64,000 nucleotides of DNA from Excoecaria cochinchinensis. Taxonomy: Eukaryota > Streptophyta > Magnoliopsida > Malpighiales > Euphorbiaceae. Made by a program: the position numbers and the translations under genes. The notes beneath the pieces were generated by a model. That model searched no databases. It saw only the letters and a program-made list of their open reading frames with translations, and was not told the DNA's origin. Position 1 is the stretch's first letter, and every line of letters begins with the position of its first letter. Location: NCBI GenBank assembly GCA_947683425.1, contig CANTUQ010000017.1, positions 3,162,001 through 3,226,000 on the forward strand, given 5' to 3'. Shown here piece by piece: positions 10,483 through 23,148 of this stretch.

Positions 10483-12549
10483 CGGGGAGAACACACAAGC
10501 AAGATGGACGGCCATTCACAATGGTCGCCAGAACAAGTTACATACACAAATGGCATATGCAAATAATCACAACATATGGATAAATAAGCCTGCATATGAA
10601 AGTCATGCATTCGGAAGTTCATATTCACATACTTATACATATTACCTGAGTGCTCGACTCAATATCATATTCGTCCAAATACTACACTCTTATATCATAT
10701 TAAGCAAAGCCCCTAGCAGACAAGGGATCACAGTAGATACAAATATTCATGTAAAACTACATACAAACTCCCATGCATATAGTTACAGGGGCATCAAGTG
10801 TCAGTACCCTACCGTGCACAGTTACGAGAGATAATACACATACGATTATCATGCCAAGTACTCATGCATTTAACAGAAAACCCATTCACATGCAATACAA
10901 TTATCAGGCAATATGCACCCAATTATCATGCCGAGAATGCTAGTTAACTAAACATACTTTTATCATACCCCAAGACGCATACGCTAACTGGAACTCAGAG
11001 TATAACATCAAACCACCACACTTCCACTGTGCCACTCCAATCCATACAATATCATGCCTTGAAATGTAAATACATGACCACACGCTGAAATCACTACAAT
11101 AGGAAAACTAGAGAGAGGAGGCACATAACATATCACAATATATATAACATTCCAAGGTCAAGAGCACATTCATTACTAATCATAGCATTCAAAACCTATT
11201 AATTCATATTCTTATAGACATAACTAATCGAATTCATGGCATTCAAAAGATCATGGTCACAGTCACGCACATCTTAATTCCCGTACCTATATTCACAACC
11301 GTTGGCATACCATTCATTCACAATATACTATGCATATACCCATAGATACAGATAAATATGTCTAATTCACATGTTTAGGTCACACTTAACCCATTCACAT
11401 GTCCAGAATCATGCTTAATCGAATATCATATTCTCTTGCTCATATTAGGCAAAACAGACAGAATACCTGCTGACTCAAAATAGTGGATAACGAGTATACA
11501 GACAGTACTTTACGGGTATGAGCCGATACAGACAGTACTTTACGGGCACGAGCCGATAAATCGAGATACTTTTAACTTTTACAAAACACTTTCAAAAGGG
11601 ATCTTAAACAAGATCCGAACACATAAGGGTTCACGAGGAACCAAACGGGGGACCTGATCAGGGTCCAAACGTCCAAAGGGCTGCAGCTAACGGGACTCTA
11701 TTAGGCATGGCTAACTATCCACTAGACTGACTCTCGCAGGTCATGCGTAGAACAATTCACGTTTCGAATCGCACAACGCATAAATATATATACATCATGC
11801 CAAAACCAGAGTACGATAGACATATAAGCATGCTCATAAGGTCGGTCATATATCATACAATTCCTATTGCAAAACATAATACAGTCAACACACTTTAACA
11901 TTAAACAATAATCTAAAACATGTCAAATTCAGGTATAGAAGCACTACCATGCCAATTATTATCAATACAAAATCCTAATCATGCAATAGGTAAGGATAAC
12001 TAAGAATAAATCATGCATAATCCAAATTACATTTAAACATAACACATTGAGTTTAAAGACTAAAGCATAATAATGCATTCAGATATTAATCATATTTAGC
12101 ATAGCATACTATCAATCATATCTCATACAATTCATATTCTGAAGCATGCAATAGATCAATCAATCACATTTTAGCACTACTCAATATACTAAAGCATATC
12201 AAGAACACATGTGGAATCATATTATGCCAATGATTAATAACACATAATCTTAGACGTGGAATGATACAATATATTCTTAAGCATGGTAGAGTATTCTTAG
12301 AGGAGGATCTAATCAAGGACATGCATAATATATTTTACATTTTAATAAGACATGCTAGGGACAAAACAATCAGGAAGTTAGTCTTCATAATTCCTTCGCA
12401 TTCGAAATATGACATGCAATACAAATCACAAAAATAAACATATAACAATATGATATGAGTCATACAGCAGTAAAGGTCCATACAGAAGAAATAGGAAATT
12501 CATTTTGGTTAAAACTGGGCAAAAACGGAAAAATGGGGCGGAAGGGGGT

Positions 12550-12915
12550 CGGTCATGAGTCATGTCACGACTCGTGACTGGCCTCACAGGAGGGTCACGA
12601 GTCGTGACTCTATGTCACGTCTCGTGACATGCCTCATCAGGGAAGGTCACGAGTCATGACATAGTGTCACGCCTCGTGACATACCTCACAAGGAAGTCAC
12701 GAGTCGTGACTTGCCTCTCACAGGGCAGTCACGTGTCGTGACTGGGAGTCACGCCCCATGACTGCTTCAGCCCGCCGAGAAGTCACGCGTCGTGACTGGG
12801 AGACAGAGTCACGTGTCGTGACTGGGAGTCACGACCCGTGACTTGCCTCACAAGGGAGTCACGAGTCGTGACTCTAAGTCACGACTCGTGACTTGCCTCT
12901 CACAAGGCAATCACG
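12550..12915. repeat. Palindrome array in LTR C: GTCACG-nnn-CGTGAC, about 13 copies
   Basis: Thirteen or so 15-bp units have arms GTCACG and CGTGAC around centres that vary: AGT, ACT, TCT, CCT, TGT, CGT, ACC, CCC. They are separated by short spacers such as TGCCTCACAAGGGA. Most arms are intact while the centre changes. This is the clearest array of the type in the window. Confidence 0.9.
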
Positions 12916-14054
12916 ACACACACGAACACTGGAAACGGAAATTCTATCAGAATCGCGATTTTCCGTTCCCAGCATGCCCAGAATTCAAAGAACTCAACAA
13001 AAACCATTTCAATTTGATTCAAAACACTACCAATCTCATCTTACCTTCCAACCGATCTTCCATACATAAAAAATACAGTAACACCAACTTAATTCAACAA
13101 TCAAAACAAACGGAATCATGCATAAACACATTCAATTCCCTCAAGAATAATAAACCCTAACATTTACAATAAGTTCAATACCCAAGCTCAGTAACTTCAA
13201 TTCAATCCTTCTCATGCATTACTAACACATCTACTCACATAATCATGCATATACACATTCCAAAACACACCAAATTCCAGAAATTAAACCATGCAACACA
13301 TTTACAACTTAAGTGAGAATTAGGGCAGAGACATTCATTAAATTCTCAAACTGAAATTAAAGAACACAGAGCTCCCAAACCTGGAAAATGCAACTTCAAT
13401 CCTCTCTTTAGAAGCCCACCTTATCTTTCCCTTTGTCCTTCTTTCTCACTTCAACCACTTGCAAACAAACCCAACCAAGAACACAAAATTAAACCATGAG
13501 GACTCCATTCAAAACCCATAAAACGCAGGAGAAAAAGAAGAAGAAGAACAGCACGTTAAACTCCAACTTACCTCTTCAAGCAAAACACACTTCAAGCCAA
13601 ACACAACTCCAAGCCAAAGAGAACGAAAGGAAAAGCAGAGAAAGGAGAAGAGAAGAGGAAGAGGAAGCGTGAGAGGAGAGTACGGGAATGCTAAAATCTG
13701 TGTTCCCTCTCTCTCTTCCTCTTACTTCTTCTTTTTCTTCTTTCAATGCCCACCTAACAATGCCACATGACAGCTCCTAATTGGACCACAAAACCCACTT
13801 AGACTTTTCCAACCATGGAACCATACACTCACATGCACCCAATCCTCTCTTGAAAAAAATATCTCATGCCAAGGTACCAAACTCACACTTCACTAGATAA
13901 AAGCCACAACCAAAACACCCTACAACCGTATACCACAAGCACACTCTAACACTTCTCTTCTTAACATACTTAATTAATTATTTGCCATTAAGTCCTTATT
14001 ATCCAAATTTCCCATGCATAAATTACTGAAATACCCTTGCATTCCTGACTTAGC

Positions 14055-15599
14055 ATACACATTCGTATGAGCATGATTTTGGACATGTGAATCGGTTATG
14101 TATTCGAATGTGATTATAAATCTCTGAATGGGTTGGGTGTGACCTAAACATGTGAATTGGACATATTTATCTGTGTATATATATATACATGTATATCATA
14201 TTGTGAATGTATTTGTATGCCATCAGTGGTGGATATAAGTACTGGAATTAAGACGTGTATGACTGTGACCATAATCTTTCCAATGCCATGAACATATTTT
14301 ATTATGTTATGCTTGTGAGAATGTGAATCTGACTAGTTAGGTTATAAGCATATGAAATATTATGTATATGAATGTGAGCTTAATTTGCGAATTGATATGG
14401 TAATTAGTATGTATATGAATATGATTCTGCACTGTTAACTATTATGGTAGCATGTGAATTAATATGCATAATAGGACGATCTGGACTATTGAGTGATCAC
14501 ATATGTATTATTGGGGTACAATGCATGTAAATCGACCTCGGTAAGTGTATATGCGGTAATGGATGATGATGAGGCAAGTTAAAGTGTATAAGAATATGAT
14601 CTTGAACTAGTATATGCTTTGAATGTGATAGTTGCTATATGTTCCTTGTCCTCGACTATTGTGGTATACTCGGCATGTTGTCATGTGTCTTCGTTCATGG
14701 CATAAAACTTTATGTGATAGAGTTGTGCAGTGGAAGTGTGGTGTTTGACATCTTCCCTTGGGATCGGCTAGGATGTGTGTGTTATGGTATGTCAAATATA
14801 TGTTTAAATAGCTAGTGTTCTTAGCATGATAGTTGGGTATTAATATATGGAAATTGTGTTGCGTGTGAATGGGTTTTCCGTTAATGCATGGGTATTTTGG
14901 CATGATAGTGGCATTTGTAATATCTCTTGTGACTGTGCACGGTAGGGTACTGATACTTGATACCTCGGTAAGTATATGGATATGAGTTTTCAAATGAATG
15001 CCTTTACTATGCAAGCTTGACTATATATGTGTTATGAATATCCGCATTTGCCATTTGCAAGTGTTATGCCTTGACGACCATTGTGAATGGTTATCCATAT
15101 TACTTGTGTTTTCCCCACTAAGCGTTATCGCTTAGCACGGGCTCTTTTCCCTGCAGGTGGCAGGTTTGGTCCGGCTCGAGTCGCGCGTCTACAGGGTCGG
15201 CCACATAGGAGTTGGAAGTGTTTTATTATTTTGTTCAGCTCCTGTATTTTGGATTTTGTAATTCTATAGTCTTTTGCATATGTAATAATTCAGACAATGT
15301 AATGTTAAAACGCTCATGTATTAAGTTATTCCTCGGGTTTTTTAATTGCCTTATGCTTCCGCTGATGAAAGAGTCTGTGTGTGTGTGTACTTGTGCTTAT
15401 GCTTCCGATGAATGATGATATGTATGTATATGAGTTGGTGTATGTTCAGCTATTGTTACTGTAAAGTTTTAAATTCGCAGTACCTCCGTATGTTTTTATG
15501 TATGAATGTATACTTCCGCTTAGTGCATGTGCGCATGTGTGTGAGTGAGCGTCGGTAGCGTACCCGCATCCTTCCAATGGGGACGTAGGGGGTGTTACA
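14055..15599 (+). repeat. Del-type LTR D (plus), 3' part only
   Basis: It opens abruptly inside an LTR and runs to a proper end GGGGGTGTTACA at 15599. It is the inverted counterpart of LTR C 10011 to about 11440: ATGATTTTGGACATGTGAAT and GTGACCTAAACATGTGAATT occur in both. The conserved hairpin is at 15118-15135 (CTAAGCG, TTAT, CGCTTAG), followed by GCAGGTGGCAGGTTTGG. Together with C it makes an inverted repeat of about 1.5 kb arms. Noncoding. Confidence 0.8.
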
Positions 15600-15747
15600 A
15601 TGTATATCTATATGATTCAAGTTAATAACAAGAAAAATTTTATAATTTGGCTTTTGAAGATTTGAGTGTTTCGATTATAGCTTTTGTTGTGTGGCACCCC
15701 TCACTTGCCGTGGTAACCCATTACGTGATGGTGAAGGGGGTGTTACA
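15600..15747 (+). repeat. 3' end fragment of another Del-type LTR (K)
   Basis: 148 bp ending GGGGGTGTTACA at 15747, directly followed by Tat-2 sequence. It is probably the tail of an LTR in which D had inserted. The 5' part is not present in the window. Confidence 0.55.
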
Positions 15748-16110
15748 CATGATGCGATAAAATATAACAACGCATACATAAGAAAAACCTATACTATTAA
15801 AATAACTAAAGAAACAAGTGCATAATATAGTTCAGAAACATACTTTATATCATAAAAAGAGTGGCATTGTAACAACTCTAATTCTTTCTTTCTTCCTTTA
15901 GGCCCGGCATCAATTTTTGAATGCGGTCTCTTAGAGGATGACAGTAGTCTATTCTATGCTTCGTGTATTGGTGATATGGACAATACCAATCTTTTCTGTG
16001 TCTAGGCTGCCTTTGACTTAGGCCAAGCCCTGCTGGCAATGGTTGTAACTTCCTTTCTTTGATGAGATGAGTGAAGTGCCAAGATAATGACTTTCCTAAG
16101 ATGGTGAAGT
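15748..16110 (-). pseudogene. Tat-2 gag 3' part with zinc knuckle
   Basis: Minus-strand reading gives WYCPYHQYTKHRIDYC, the Cys-x2-His type knuckle of Tat gag proteins, then a stop near 15880. It corresponds to the Tat-1 knuckle near 48840-48890 and the Tat-3 knuckle near 56930-56985. It is the downstream part of the gag that begins at 30586; the two parts are separated by LTR E with its GAAGT duplication. Sequence at 15748-15877 is the noncoding continuation, matching 56610-56720 in Tat-3. About 1.1 kb present in Tat-3 between here and the left Tat-2 piece is missing. Confidence 0.65.
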
Positions 16111-17603
16111 TGTAACACCCCGTTCCCACCCAAGTAGTTTGAGCCTTGTGGTGTGTGATTTTGTACGTATATTATTTTGGCATGTGTTATTTGAATTAAG
16201 TTTATTATTGTGTTTGTATGGGTTTAGTGTGTGTGTAAGTGAGGTTTGGTTTAGGTGTAGTGTGGAAGTTGGAAGTAGGGTGTGAATTGGTTGAGTCCAC
16301 CAATTGGAAGGTGACATGTGGTAAGGGAGTAGGCTTTATAAGCCAAGGAGAGAGAAAGAGTGAGGGACAGCTGCCCTCTTGTCGTCTCTCGTTCTTTTTT
16401 CCTCCTCCTCCATGCCATTTTCATCTTCATCTTCTTCTTTCTTTTTCTTTCTTCCTCTTCTTTGATTCTCTTTCTCTTTTGTTAGTTTTGTTGGTGGATT
16501 TCGGCAATCCTAAGACTTGTTGGTAAGTGTTAGTTGATTTCTTTCTTCTTCTTCCTCTTCCCATTGTTTTATTAGTGTATGTGTGTTCTTGGGTTAGGGT
16601 TTTGAATTTTGTAAGCTTTAGGTGTTGTGAGCAGAAGTTCCTCCTAGGGAGTTTAAGGGGAAGGACATAGCAAGTGGAAGTGGAGCCCCTTGAATTGGAG
16701 CTAAGGATACTAAGGTTTGGGAACTTTTGAATTTGAGCATTTTTGTTTGATTTTATAATTTGGTATGATTTTCTGGAAAATTATGAGGTTTAAATTGTTT
16801 ATGTTTGTCTATTTGTTGTAAACTTTGATTAAATTGAGTTGGGTTGCCTTGATTGGGAGGTATTGAGCCAAGATATGAATTTAGCTGAGTGTTGGAATAA
16901 AAATGCAGATTTGATGAAGTATGGAGTTTGATTGTGATAATTGTGTGTTTTTATTATGATTGTTGGTTTAAAACATGGGTTTTAAGTTGTTGAATTATTT
17001 TTGAAAGTTTAATTTTGGTTATGTTGAAGTTTTGAGTCAATTGTAGGTTGTGGGTGAAGTTTGGAATTCTGAAATTATTTTCTGCGTTTTTGGTTGAGAT
17101 TGGAAGACCCGACACTATCGCGAGCACGACAGAATCGTATCTTCCAGTTCTCACTGTACAGGGACGCTGCTCCGAGTCGTGAAGGGCAGCATGATTCGTG
17201 AAGCTTTTGGCATGCATGACTTGTGAAACTCCTCACGAATCGGTGTGGGAGCGTGAAGCATTCACGAATCGTGAAGTTTTTCACGAGTCGTGAATGATAG
17301 CACGACACATGCTCTGTGGGAAAGCCTTGTTACGAGTCGTGTACAAGGACACGACTCGTGATAGGGCAGAGGAGTGTAGACACCGGGTCCCGAGTAGCCT
17401 TGATCAGGATTACCCAATAATGAAATTAAGTGTGCCGATTTATAGGCAAAAAGAATGAAAGTTGGAAGTGATGATTTCCTTGTCGTTTTGATTTGTTAGG
17501 AATGACTTAAAATGTATTTTAAAAATGTTTTAAAAATTATTTTGGGGTAAAACAAGTGATTTTTTAATTTTTTGTGTTTTATAGAAAATTTGAAAAAAAA
17601 AAA

Positions 17604-17775
17604 TTCGGCGAATGTCGCGCGCTGGGCAGGCTCGCCCGCACACCGGGCGCCCCGCAGAGCCCGGCGTGCGCTGCATTGGGCGAGCGATGCCCAGGGCATC
17701 GCGCGCACGAGCTGGGCGCAACGACGCCCGTCACTCGCCCAGCTCGCCCCCTGGTCGCCCTTTTGCTGCCGATTT
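17604..17775. other. GC-rich island upstream of the Tat LTR F leader
   Basis: About 170 bp of strongly GC-rich, CpG-rich sequence in an otherwise AT-rich LTR. All Tat LTRs have such an island at this place, but the island sequences align poorly with one another. Overlapping reading frames here on both strands have no recognisable product. Confidence 0.75.
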
Positions 17776-18470
17776 TGACGTTTTCGCACAAAAATTCATT
17801 TTTTCTTCATTTCTTTTAAGGGAATTCAATGCTAAAACTTTTTATATTCCAAACCTTTGATTTTCTTCAGTTTTTTTGGTTTTATTGAAATTAAATCAAT
17901 TTAATTTTTGATTAAAAAATCTATTTTTTTGTAGAGGAATAAAAAGGAATTTTAGAGGAGAATTAGAGGATTTTTTTTTTTTTAGAAAATTATTTCTTCT
18001 TCTTCTTTCTTCTTTCAAACAAAATTGTCTCAAATTTTCTAAAGAATATTTTTTTTCCAAGTGAATTCTTAAAGCAAAAAGATAAATTTTTGTTCTTGGG
18101 AATTTTCTTCCTTTCAATTAACAATTTTTTTATTTTAGGACAAATAAATTAATTGTTTGTTCTTGGGTAAAAATTAACTTTTTACATTTTATTTTTCTAG
18201 TCATATTCTTCAAATCAAGACAAGGAATTGGATCTCCTTACCTTCATTTCATCAAGCTAATTTTGAGGGTAATTATTCTTGGCTCCAATTTTGATTCAAT
18301 TTTTAATTCAATTTTCATTTCCAATTGATTGGTTAACATGTAAATTCGTTTAGGTTTTTTATCATGTAAATTCTATTAGTTCTATTAGTTTCTTCTTATT
18401 TTTATATTCTTATTTAATTGTTCATGTCATTATGAATGTTATTATTTTTCCTATGTCTATGTCTTCACTT

Positions 18471-18505
18471 TATTATTATTATTGTTATCATCATCATCAT
18501 CATCA

Positions 18506-18565
<60 letters not shown>
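18471..18565. repeat. Trinucleotide microsatellite (ATC/ATT/GTT) in LTR F
   Basis: Runs of ATC, then ATT, then GTT repeats. It lies at the same LTR position as the ATT arrays at 45461-45543, 53613-53728 and 62437-62547. Hydrophobic poly-Ile or poly-Leu reading frames over it are artefacts. Confidence 0.95.
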
Positions 18566-18824
18566 ATATTATTTGCCATGTTTTAACATTTTTTATTAGT
18601 TTGCCATATATTATTTTATTCTTGTATGCTTAATTTGGGTTGTTCATATTCTTTGATTTCATTGTGTTTATTATTGTTATTATTATAGTTGCAATTGCTA
18701 GTTTTATTTTTATTATCCTTGATTATTGCTATCATTTGATACTAGTATCATCATTATTATTAATATTATTATTTATATTTCTTATGCATGCTGATTTTTA
18801 TTATTACTTTTGGTTTTTATGCAT

Positions 18825-19228
18825 TGATGGAAAATAAATAAATAAAGGAAAACAACGTACTTGTTTGTAGCGCGGTAATCACGTTGCGGAAGCGGTACAA
18901 GGATCTTCCTTTATTGGTCACCGGTCTGGCTTTTACCCACTCGGGATAATAGCGGCTAGATCACAATCTAGAAGTCCCTGAAAGATTAACACAAAATAAT
19001 CGTGAGTGGGAACGAGCAGCCTTGCGGCGTATAAGTTTTCTCGTTACCAAATTATGAGGACCTCACCTCTATTTATAGAGGTCCTGTAGGCTAGAGTCTT
19101 AACCCTAGTCTAACTCAGAATCCTTTCTGAGATAGGATTTGGTAATTTATTTTAGATTAAATAACTTAATTTAATCTGGATAGGAACTCAATCCTATATA
19201 GAGTCATGGGCGTATCATAACTCTATCA
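18825..19228 (-). repeat. Copia 3' LTR
   Basis: 404 bp, TGATAGAGTTATG to TTTTCCATCA on the minus strand. It differs from the right LTR at one G/A (TTATTGGTCA here, TTATTAGTCA there) and one C/T (GGGCGTATC here, GGGTGTATC there). Confidence 0.97.
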
Positions 19229-19237
19229 TCTCCCACT
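19229..19237 (-). other. Copia polypurine tract
   Basis: Minus strand AGTGGGAGA directly before the 3' LTR, the expected plus-strand primer position. Confidence 0.75.
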
Positions 19238-20338
19238 CGCACATGACGGAACACATTCCATCTATAATCTTCAGTTATACAGACTAATAGATTGTGTGAC
19301 CGGCATACCTCGAGAGCACATTTGCTATACACCTGTTAGGGATATATAGCTTCTCGAAAAGGTCGATCCTTTTATTTCACGTATGCCTAACCCTAGACCA
19401 CCTTCTCACAATCACCGTTTTAACTCATGATCTCATAAAACGTCATTCGTGTTCACTATTATGTTTCTACTCATAGAAATAATAATAGACATGTCGGTGA
19501 ACCACGAATTCTTATGAATGTGATCAAAAGTTTATCTTCCCCTCTTACTATATGCCATCCATCATGATTCAACTCGCTTTTCTAGTTAGATCCGCCAGGC
19601 CTAAATTTTTCCCAGACCTCTTGGAGACTAACCAAGCTAGCCACATGGAACCATACTTCAGGGATAAGTTAAGGGTTCTAAGGGTCGATATATATTAACA
19701 GGGTCTCACAATAGGGAAAGTTGAGATCAATTGTATTCAATTCCCATCCCTTTGGTCACTAAAGCACACACGGTATAAAACATGTGTTATGGTGTTCTTT
19801 CCTTCCCTTAAAGGAGCGCATGTCTCACATTAAAATAATGTGGATATATAAAAACACCATGCAGAAGCGTAAGGTTGCGATGCACCGAAGCACCCAACTT
19901 TAGTTCGCTTACTTAAGAACTACTTCTGGCTTTTAAGACAGAACTTGGTAGTTACACATAACTATCCATCGGATTCCATACGATCCTTATTTTGGGTCTC
20001 AATCCAAAGCATACAATCTTACGTATGACTTTATCTTGCACCTTAACAAGACATATCTTGTAATTTCTGCAAGACGGCACTTTCATTTTGAACAGGCTCT
20101 CGAGCATACTCATTTATTCAAAATTCGCCTCATCTTAGTCTTTGCCAACTCGTTGACAAAACCAAGGTAAACACCCTTGTGAGTGGGCTACTTCTCTGTC
20201 TGACATGCTCAAACTCAAACAATTAACAGTAAATGTTCACATATTAAACATTCACACTCATGTATTGCCAACAATGAACTTTATTATTATTCATAAATAA
20301 TAATGTTAAGGGATTACAAAAAATAAAATCAGTACACA
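19238..20338 (-). other. Long noncoding spacer between Copia pol and 3' LTR
   Basis: About 1.1 kb without an obvious reading frame on the sense strand and no env-like motif. Soon after the pol stop the sense strand has GAATAATAATAAAGTTC, a possible polyadenylation-type signal. Function unknown. Confidence 0.6.
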
Positions 20339-22438
20339 TCAAATTCTACGCAAACCCTGAAATCTAATGTGTCTCTCAAACACATCTTTCGTTACAGGTT
20401 TAGTCAAAGGATCTGCAATCATATCATGCGTAGATATGTACTGTAAGTTCACATCTCCCCGTGCAACTACGTCTCTAATATAATGATACTTAATGTCGAT
20501 ATGCTTAGTCCTACTATGAAATTTCGGATCTTTTGTGTAAGCTATCGATGATTGACTGTCGCTTAAGACTGTCACTTGTCCCTCCGAGGTAGTTACTCTT
20601 AAATGGTCCATTAACCGTTTTAGCCAAACTGCCTCTTGTACTGCAGCTGCGGAAGCTACGAATTCAGCTTCCATCGTTGATAAGGCTACACAGGTTTGTT
20701 TCTTGCTACTCCATGAGATGGCACCCTTGCCAAGCAAGAATATGAAACCTGAAGTGGATTTCCTCTCGTCCACATCTCCAGCCCAATCAGCATCTGTGTA
20801 TCCTCTCAATTGCAAATCCTTGCCTTCATAACAGAGAGAATAATCTGCTGTACCTTTTAGGTATCTAAGTATCCTCTTAACTGCTTTCCAATGTGCTTCG
20901 CCCGGGTTAGATTGATATCTACTCGCCATGCCCACTGCATAGCAAATGTCCGGTCTCGTACACAACATAGCATACATGAGACTACCCACGACACTGGCAT
21001 AAGGAACGTCTCTCATACGCTCCACTTCATCTGGCATTTTAGGACACATCTCTTTGCTAAGAAACTGATTCTTGGCAATGGGGCAGGCTATAGGTTTGCA
21101 GTTCTGCATATTGAATCGTTCAAGGACTTTGTTGATATATGTCTCTTGAGAAAGGGACAACAACCTTCTCGAACGATCTCTTGAAATCTTAACTCCAAGA
21201 ATATAATCTGCATTACCCATATCCTTCATTTCAAAATTGGACGATAACCAATCTTTGATTTGATTTACGTATGCTTTGTCATTTCCAGCTATTAGTATGT
21301 CGTCTACATACAATGTCAAAATGACAAAGTTATTTTTAGAGCTTTTATTATACACGCAATGGTCTTCATCAATCATGTTGAACCCATTCGACATGATTGT
21401 ATCATGAAATCTCAAATACCATTGTCGCGAAGACTGTTTCAGGCCATAGATTGATCTTTTCAATCGGCAAACCTTATGTTCGCTGCCTTTTTCGATGAAA
21501 CCTACAGGTTGTTCCATGTAGATTTCTTCATTCAGTTCTCCATTGAGAAAAGCAGTCTTTACATCCATTTGATGTAGCTCAAGGTCTAAACTTGCCACTA
21601 TGGCAAGAATTAACCTTATAGACGTAAATCTTACAACAGGGGAGAAAGTCTCCTCATAGTCAATCCCTTCCTGCTGTGTAAACCCCTTAGCGACTAGCCG
21701 AGCTTTGTATCTTTCGATACTTCCATCAGCTTTTCGCTTGACCTTGAGAATCCATTTGTTCCCAATCGGTTTGCGTCCTTCCGGTAGATCAACCAGTTCC
21801 CAAACATGGTTTGACCTCATCGATGCTATTTCTTCTTCCATTGCATTGATCCACTTTTCTTTAGCTGGGCATGAGAAGGCCTCTTTTATGTTTTTAGGCT
21901 CTTCATCATCTTGTGGGGTAATCAAAAGGGCTTCGTTCAAGCCTTCGATCTCAAATCGTCGGCGAGGAACACTTATCCTTTTAGATTTACGTAGTTCCGA
22001 ATCATGATAAACATGTCTCATATATTCATCGTAATTTGGAATACTCCCACTGGGACCATGTTCCATACTCCCACTGGAGTCAGGAATGCTCCCACTCAAA
22101 TCAGGGTCTCGAACATCCGGATCATGTAGAGGAGGAAGATCTTGACCTTCTTCCTCTAATTCCCTCCCACTCGGATGGAGCGATCCTGATGGTTCATTTT
22201 CCTGAGTTTCATAGAAAGTGAAATCTTGATTCACTTCGCCCAACTTCGGAAACTCATTTTCCAAGAATATGACGTCTCGTGATTCAAATTCAGTCACTGA
22301 ACCATTCTCTTGCTCACCCATGAATACGTATCCTTTTGATACTTCAGAATATCTCACAAAGATACTCTTTTTACCTCTTGGTCTCAATTTACCAAATTTA
22401 CTTGAGGTATCATGGACGTAAGCAGCACAACCCCAAGG
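20339..22438 (-). pseudogene. Copia reverse transcriptase and RNase H
   Basis: The open frame downstream of the integrase nonsense codon is about 700 codons. It begins in the integrase C-terminal region (CAAYVHDTSSKFGKLRPRGK). A serine/glycine-rich linker with SGSIP-like repeats follows. The reverse transcriptase has catalytic Asp motifs MDVKTAFLNG and YVDD (YVDDILIAGND), and ERYKARLVAKGFTQ is clear. RNase H follows with TDADWAGDVDERKSTSGF, TMEAEF and HSRTKHIDIKYH, ending near IADPLTKP. All main catalytic motifs look intact. It is called a pseudogene only because the polyprotein is interrupted upstream (TGA 22441-22439 and a frameshift near 23150). The sequence resembles Tork/Tnt1-like Copia elements, but I cannot confirm the lineage. 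Confidence 0.93.
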
Positions 22439-23148
22439 TCATAGATGGCTTAGGTCAGGTTGTCGACCAGTCCACAACTCGTAAGGTGTGGATGCGACTG
22501 ATTTTGAGGGCACTCGGTTTAGAACATATGTGGCAGTAAGTAGAGCATCTCCCCAATAGGAGATGGGCAAATTTGCTTCTGCCATCATAGATCTAACCAT
22601 ATCAAGGAGAGTCCTATTTCTCCTTTCCGCAACACCGTTTTGTTGTGGAGTTCTGGGAATGGACAACTGATGTTCAATCCCTTTTTCATCACATAAAGCT
22701 TTAAATTCATCTGAAAGATATTCCCGACCTCGGTCAGTTCTTAAAGCTTTTATCTTTTTATCTAATTGATTCTCAACTAAGTTCATAAAAGTTTTGAAGC
22801 AACTCAATGCTTCTGACTTGTGAGAAATCAAATAGACATGACCATACCTTGTATAGTCATCTATAAATGTGATGAAGTAGTAGGCCCCATGCCTTGCCCT
22901 CACATTCATTGGACCACAAACGTCAGAATGAATTAACTGCAATGGAAATTCAGCTCTAGTCCCCTTTCCGAACGGTTTTCTTACTAGTTTCCCTTTTAGA
23001 CAATGCTCACAAGTAGGTAATTCAACCTCATTCAAATCACCTAATAAACCAACTTTGGCTAACCGACTCATTCGATTTTGCCCAATATGGTTTAATCTAG
23101 CATGCCACAATTTCACATGATTCTCATTATTATGTGAAGTAGAAGAGA
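22439..23148 (-). pseudogene. Copia integrase, ending in a TGA nonsense codon
   Basis: It has a GAG-pre-integrase zinc-binding part (WHARLNH then CEHC: H, H, C, C). The DDE core has Asp in HSDVCGP, Asp in RTDRGREY and Glu in NGVAERRN, with 35 residues between the last two, the standard D,D(35)E spacing. The frame stops at TGA (22441-22439) between SHL and PWGCAAYVH. An Arg CGA codon fits there, so a CpG C-to-T change explains it. The reading frame upstream does not join the gag-protease frame; about one base is missing near 23149-23158. Homologous frame begins before the first GTG at 23116 (TSHNNENHVKLWH). Confidence 0.93.

Larger units (their letters stand above)
10011..14054 (-). repeat. 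Del-type LTR C (minus), missing about 37 bp of its start
   Basis: The left end TGTAACACCCCC is the minus-strand LTR 3' terminus. The minus LTR reads rightward-to-leftward and begins near 14054 at GCTAAGTC, which aligns with position about 38 of LTR I (63088), so roughly the first 37 bp are lost at a junction with LTR D. It holds the conserved hairpin at 10464, a 27-bp imperfect duplication at 11500-11550, and the palindrome array at 12550-12915. No coding sequence; AT-rich elsewhere. Confidence 0.8.

Noticed and set aside
14607..15014. 135-codon minus-strand frame in LTR D
   Set aside because: His/Thr-rich, antisense to the LTR, and not preserved in the homologous part of LTR C.
17496..17860. 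Several Ala/Arg/Pro-rich frames on both strands
   Set aside because: They come from the GC-rich island of LTR F; the corresponding islands in other Tat LTRs do not keep the frames.
18436..18837. Reading frames rich in Ile, Val and Leu that look like membrane proteins
   Set aside because: They are translations of the ATC/ATT/GTT microsatellite and neighbouring T-rich sequence; the same artefact occurs at 45268-45594 and 53411-53779.
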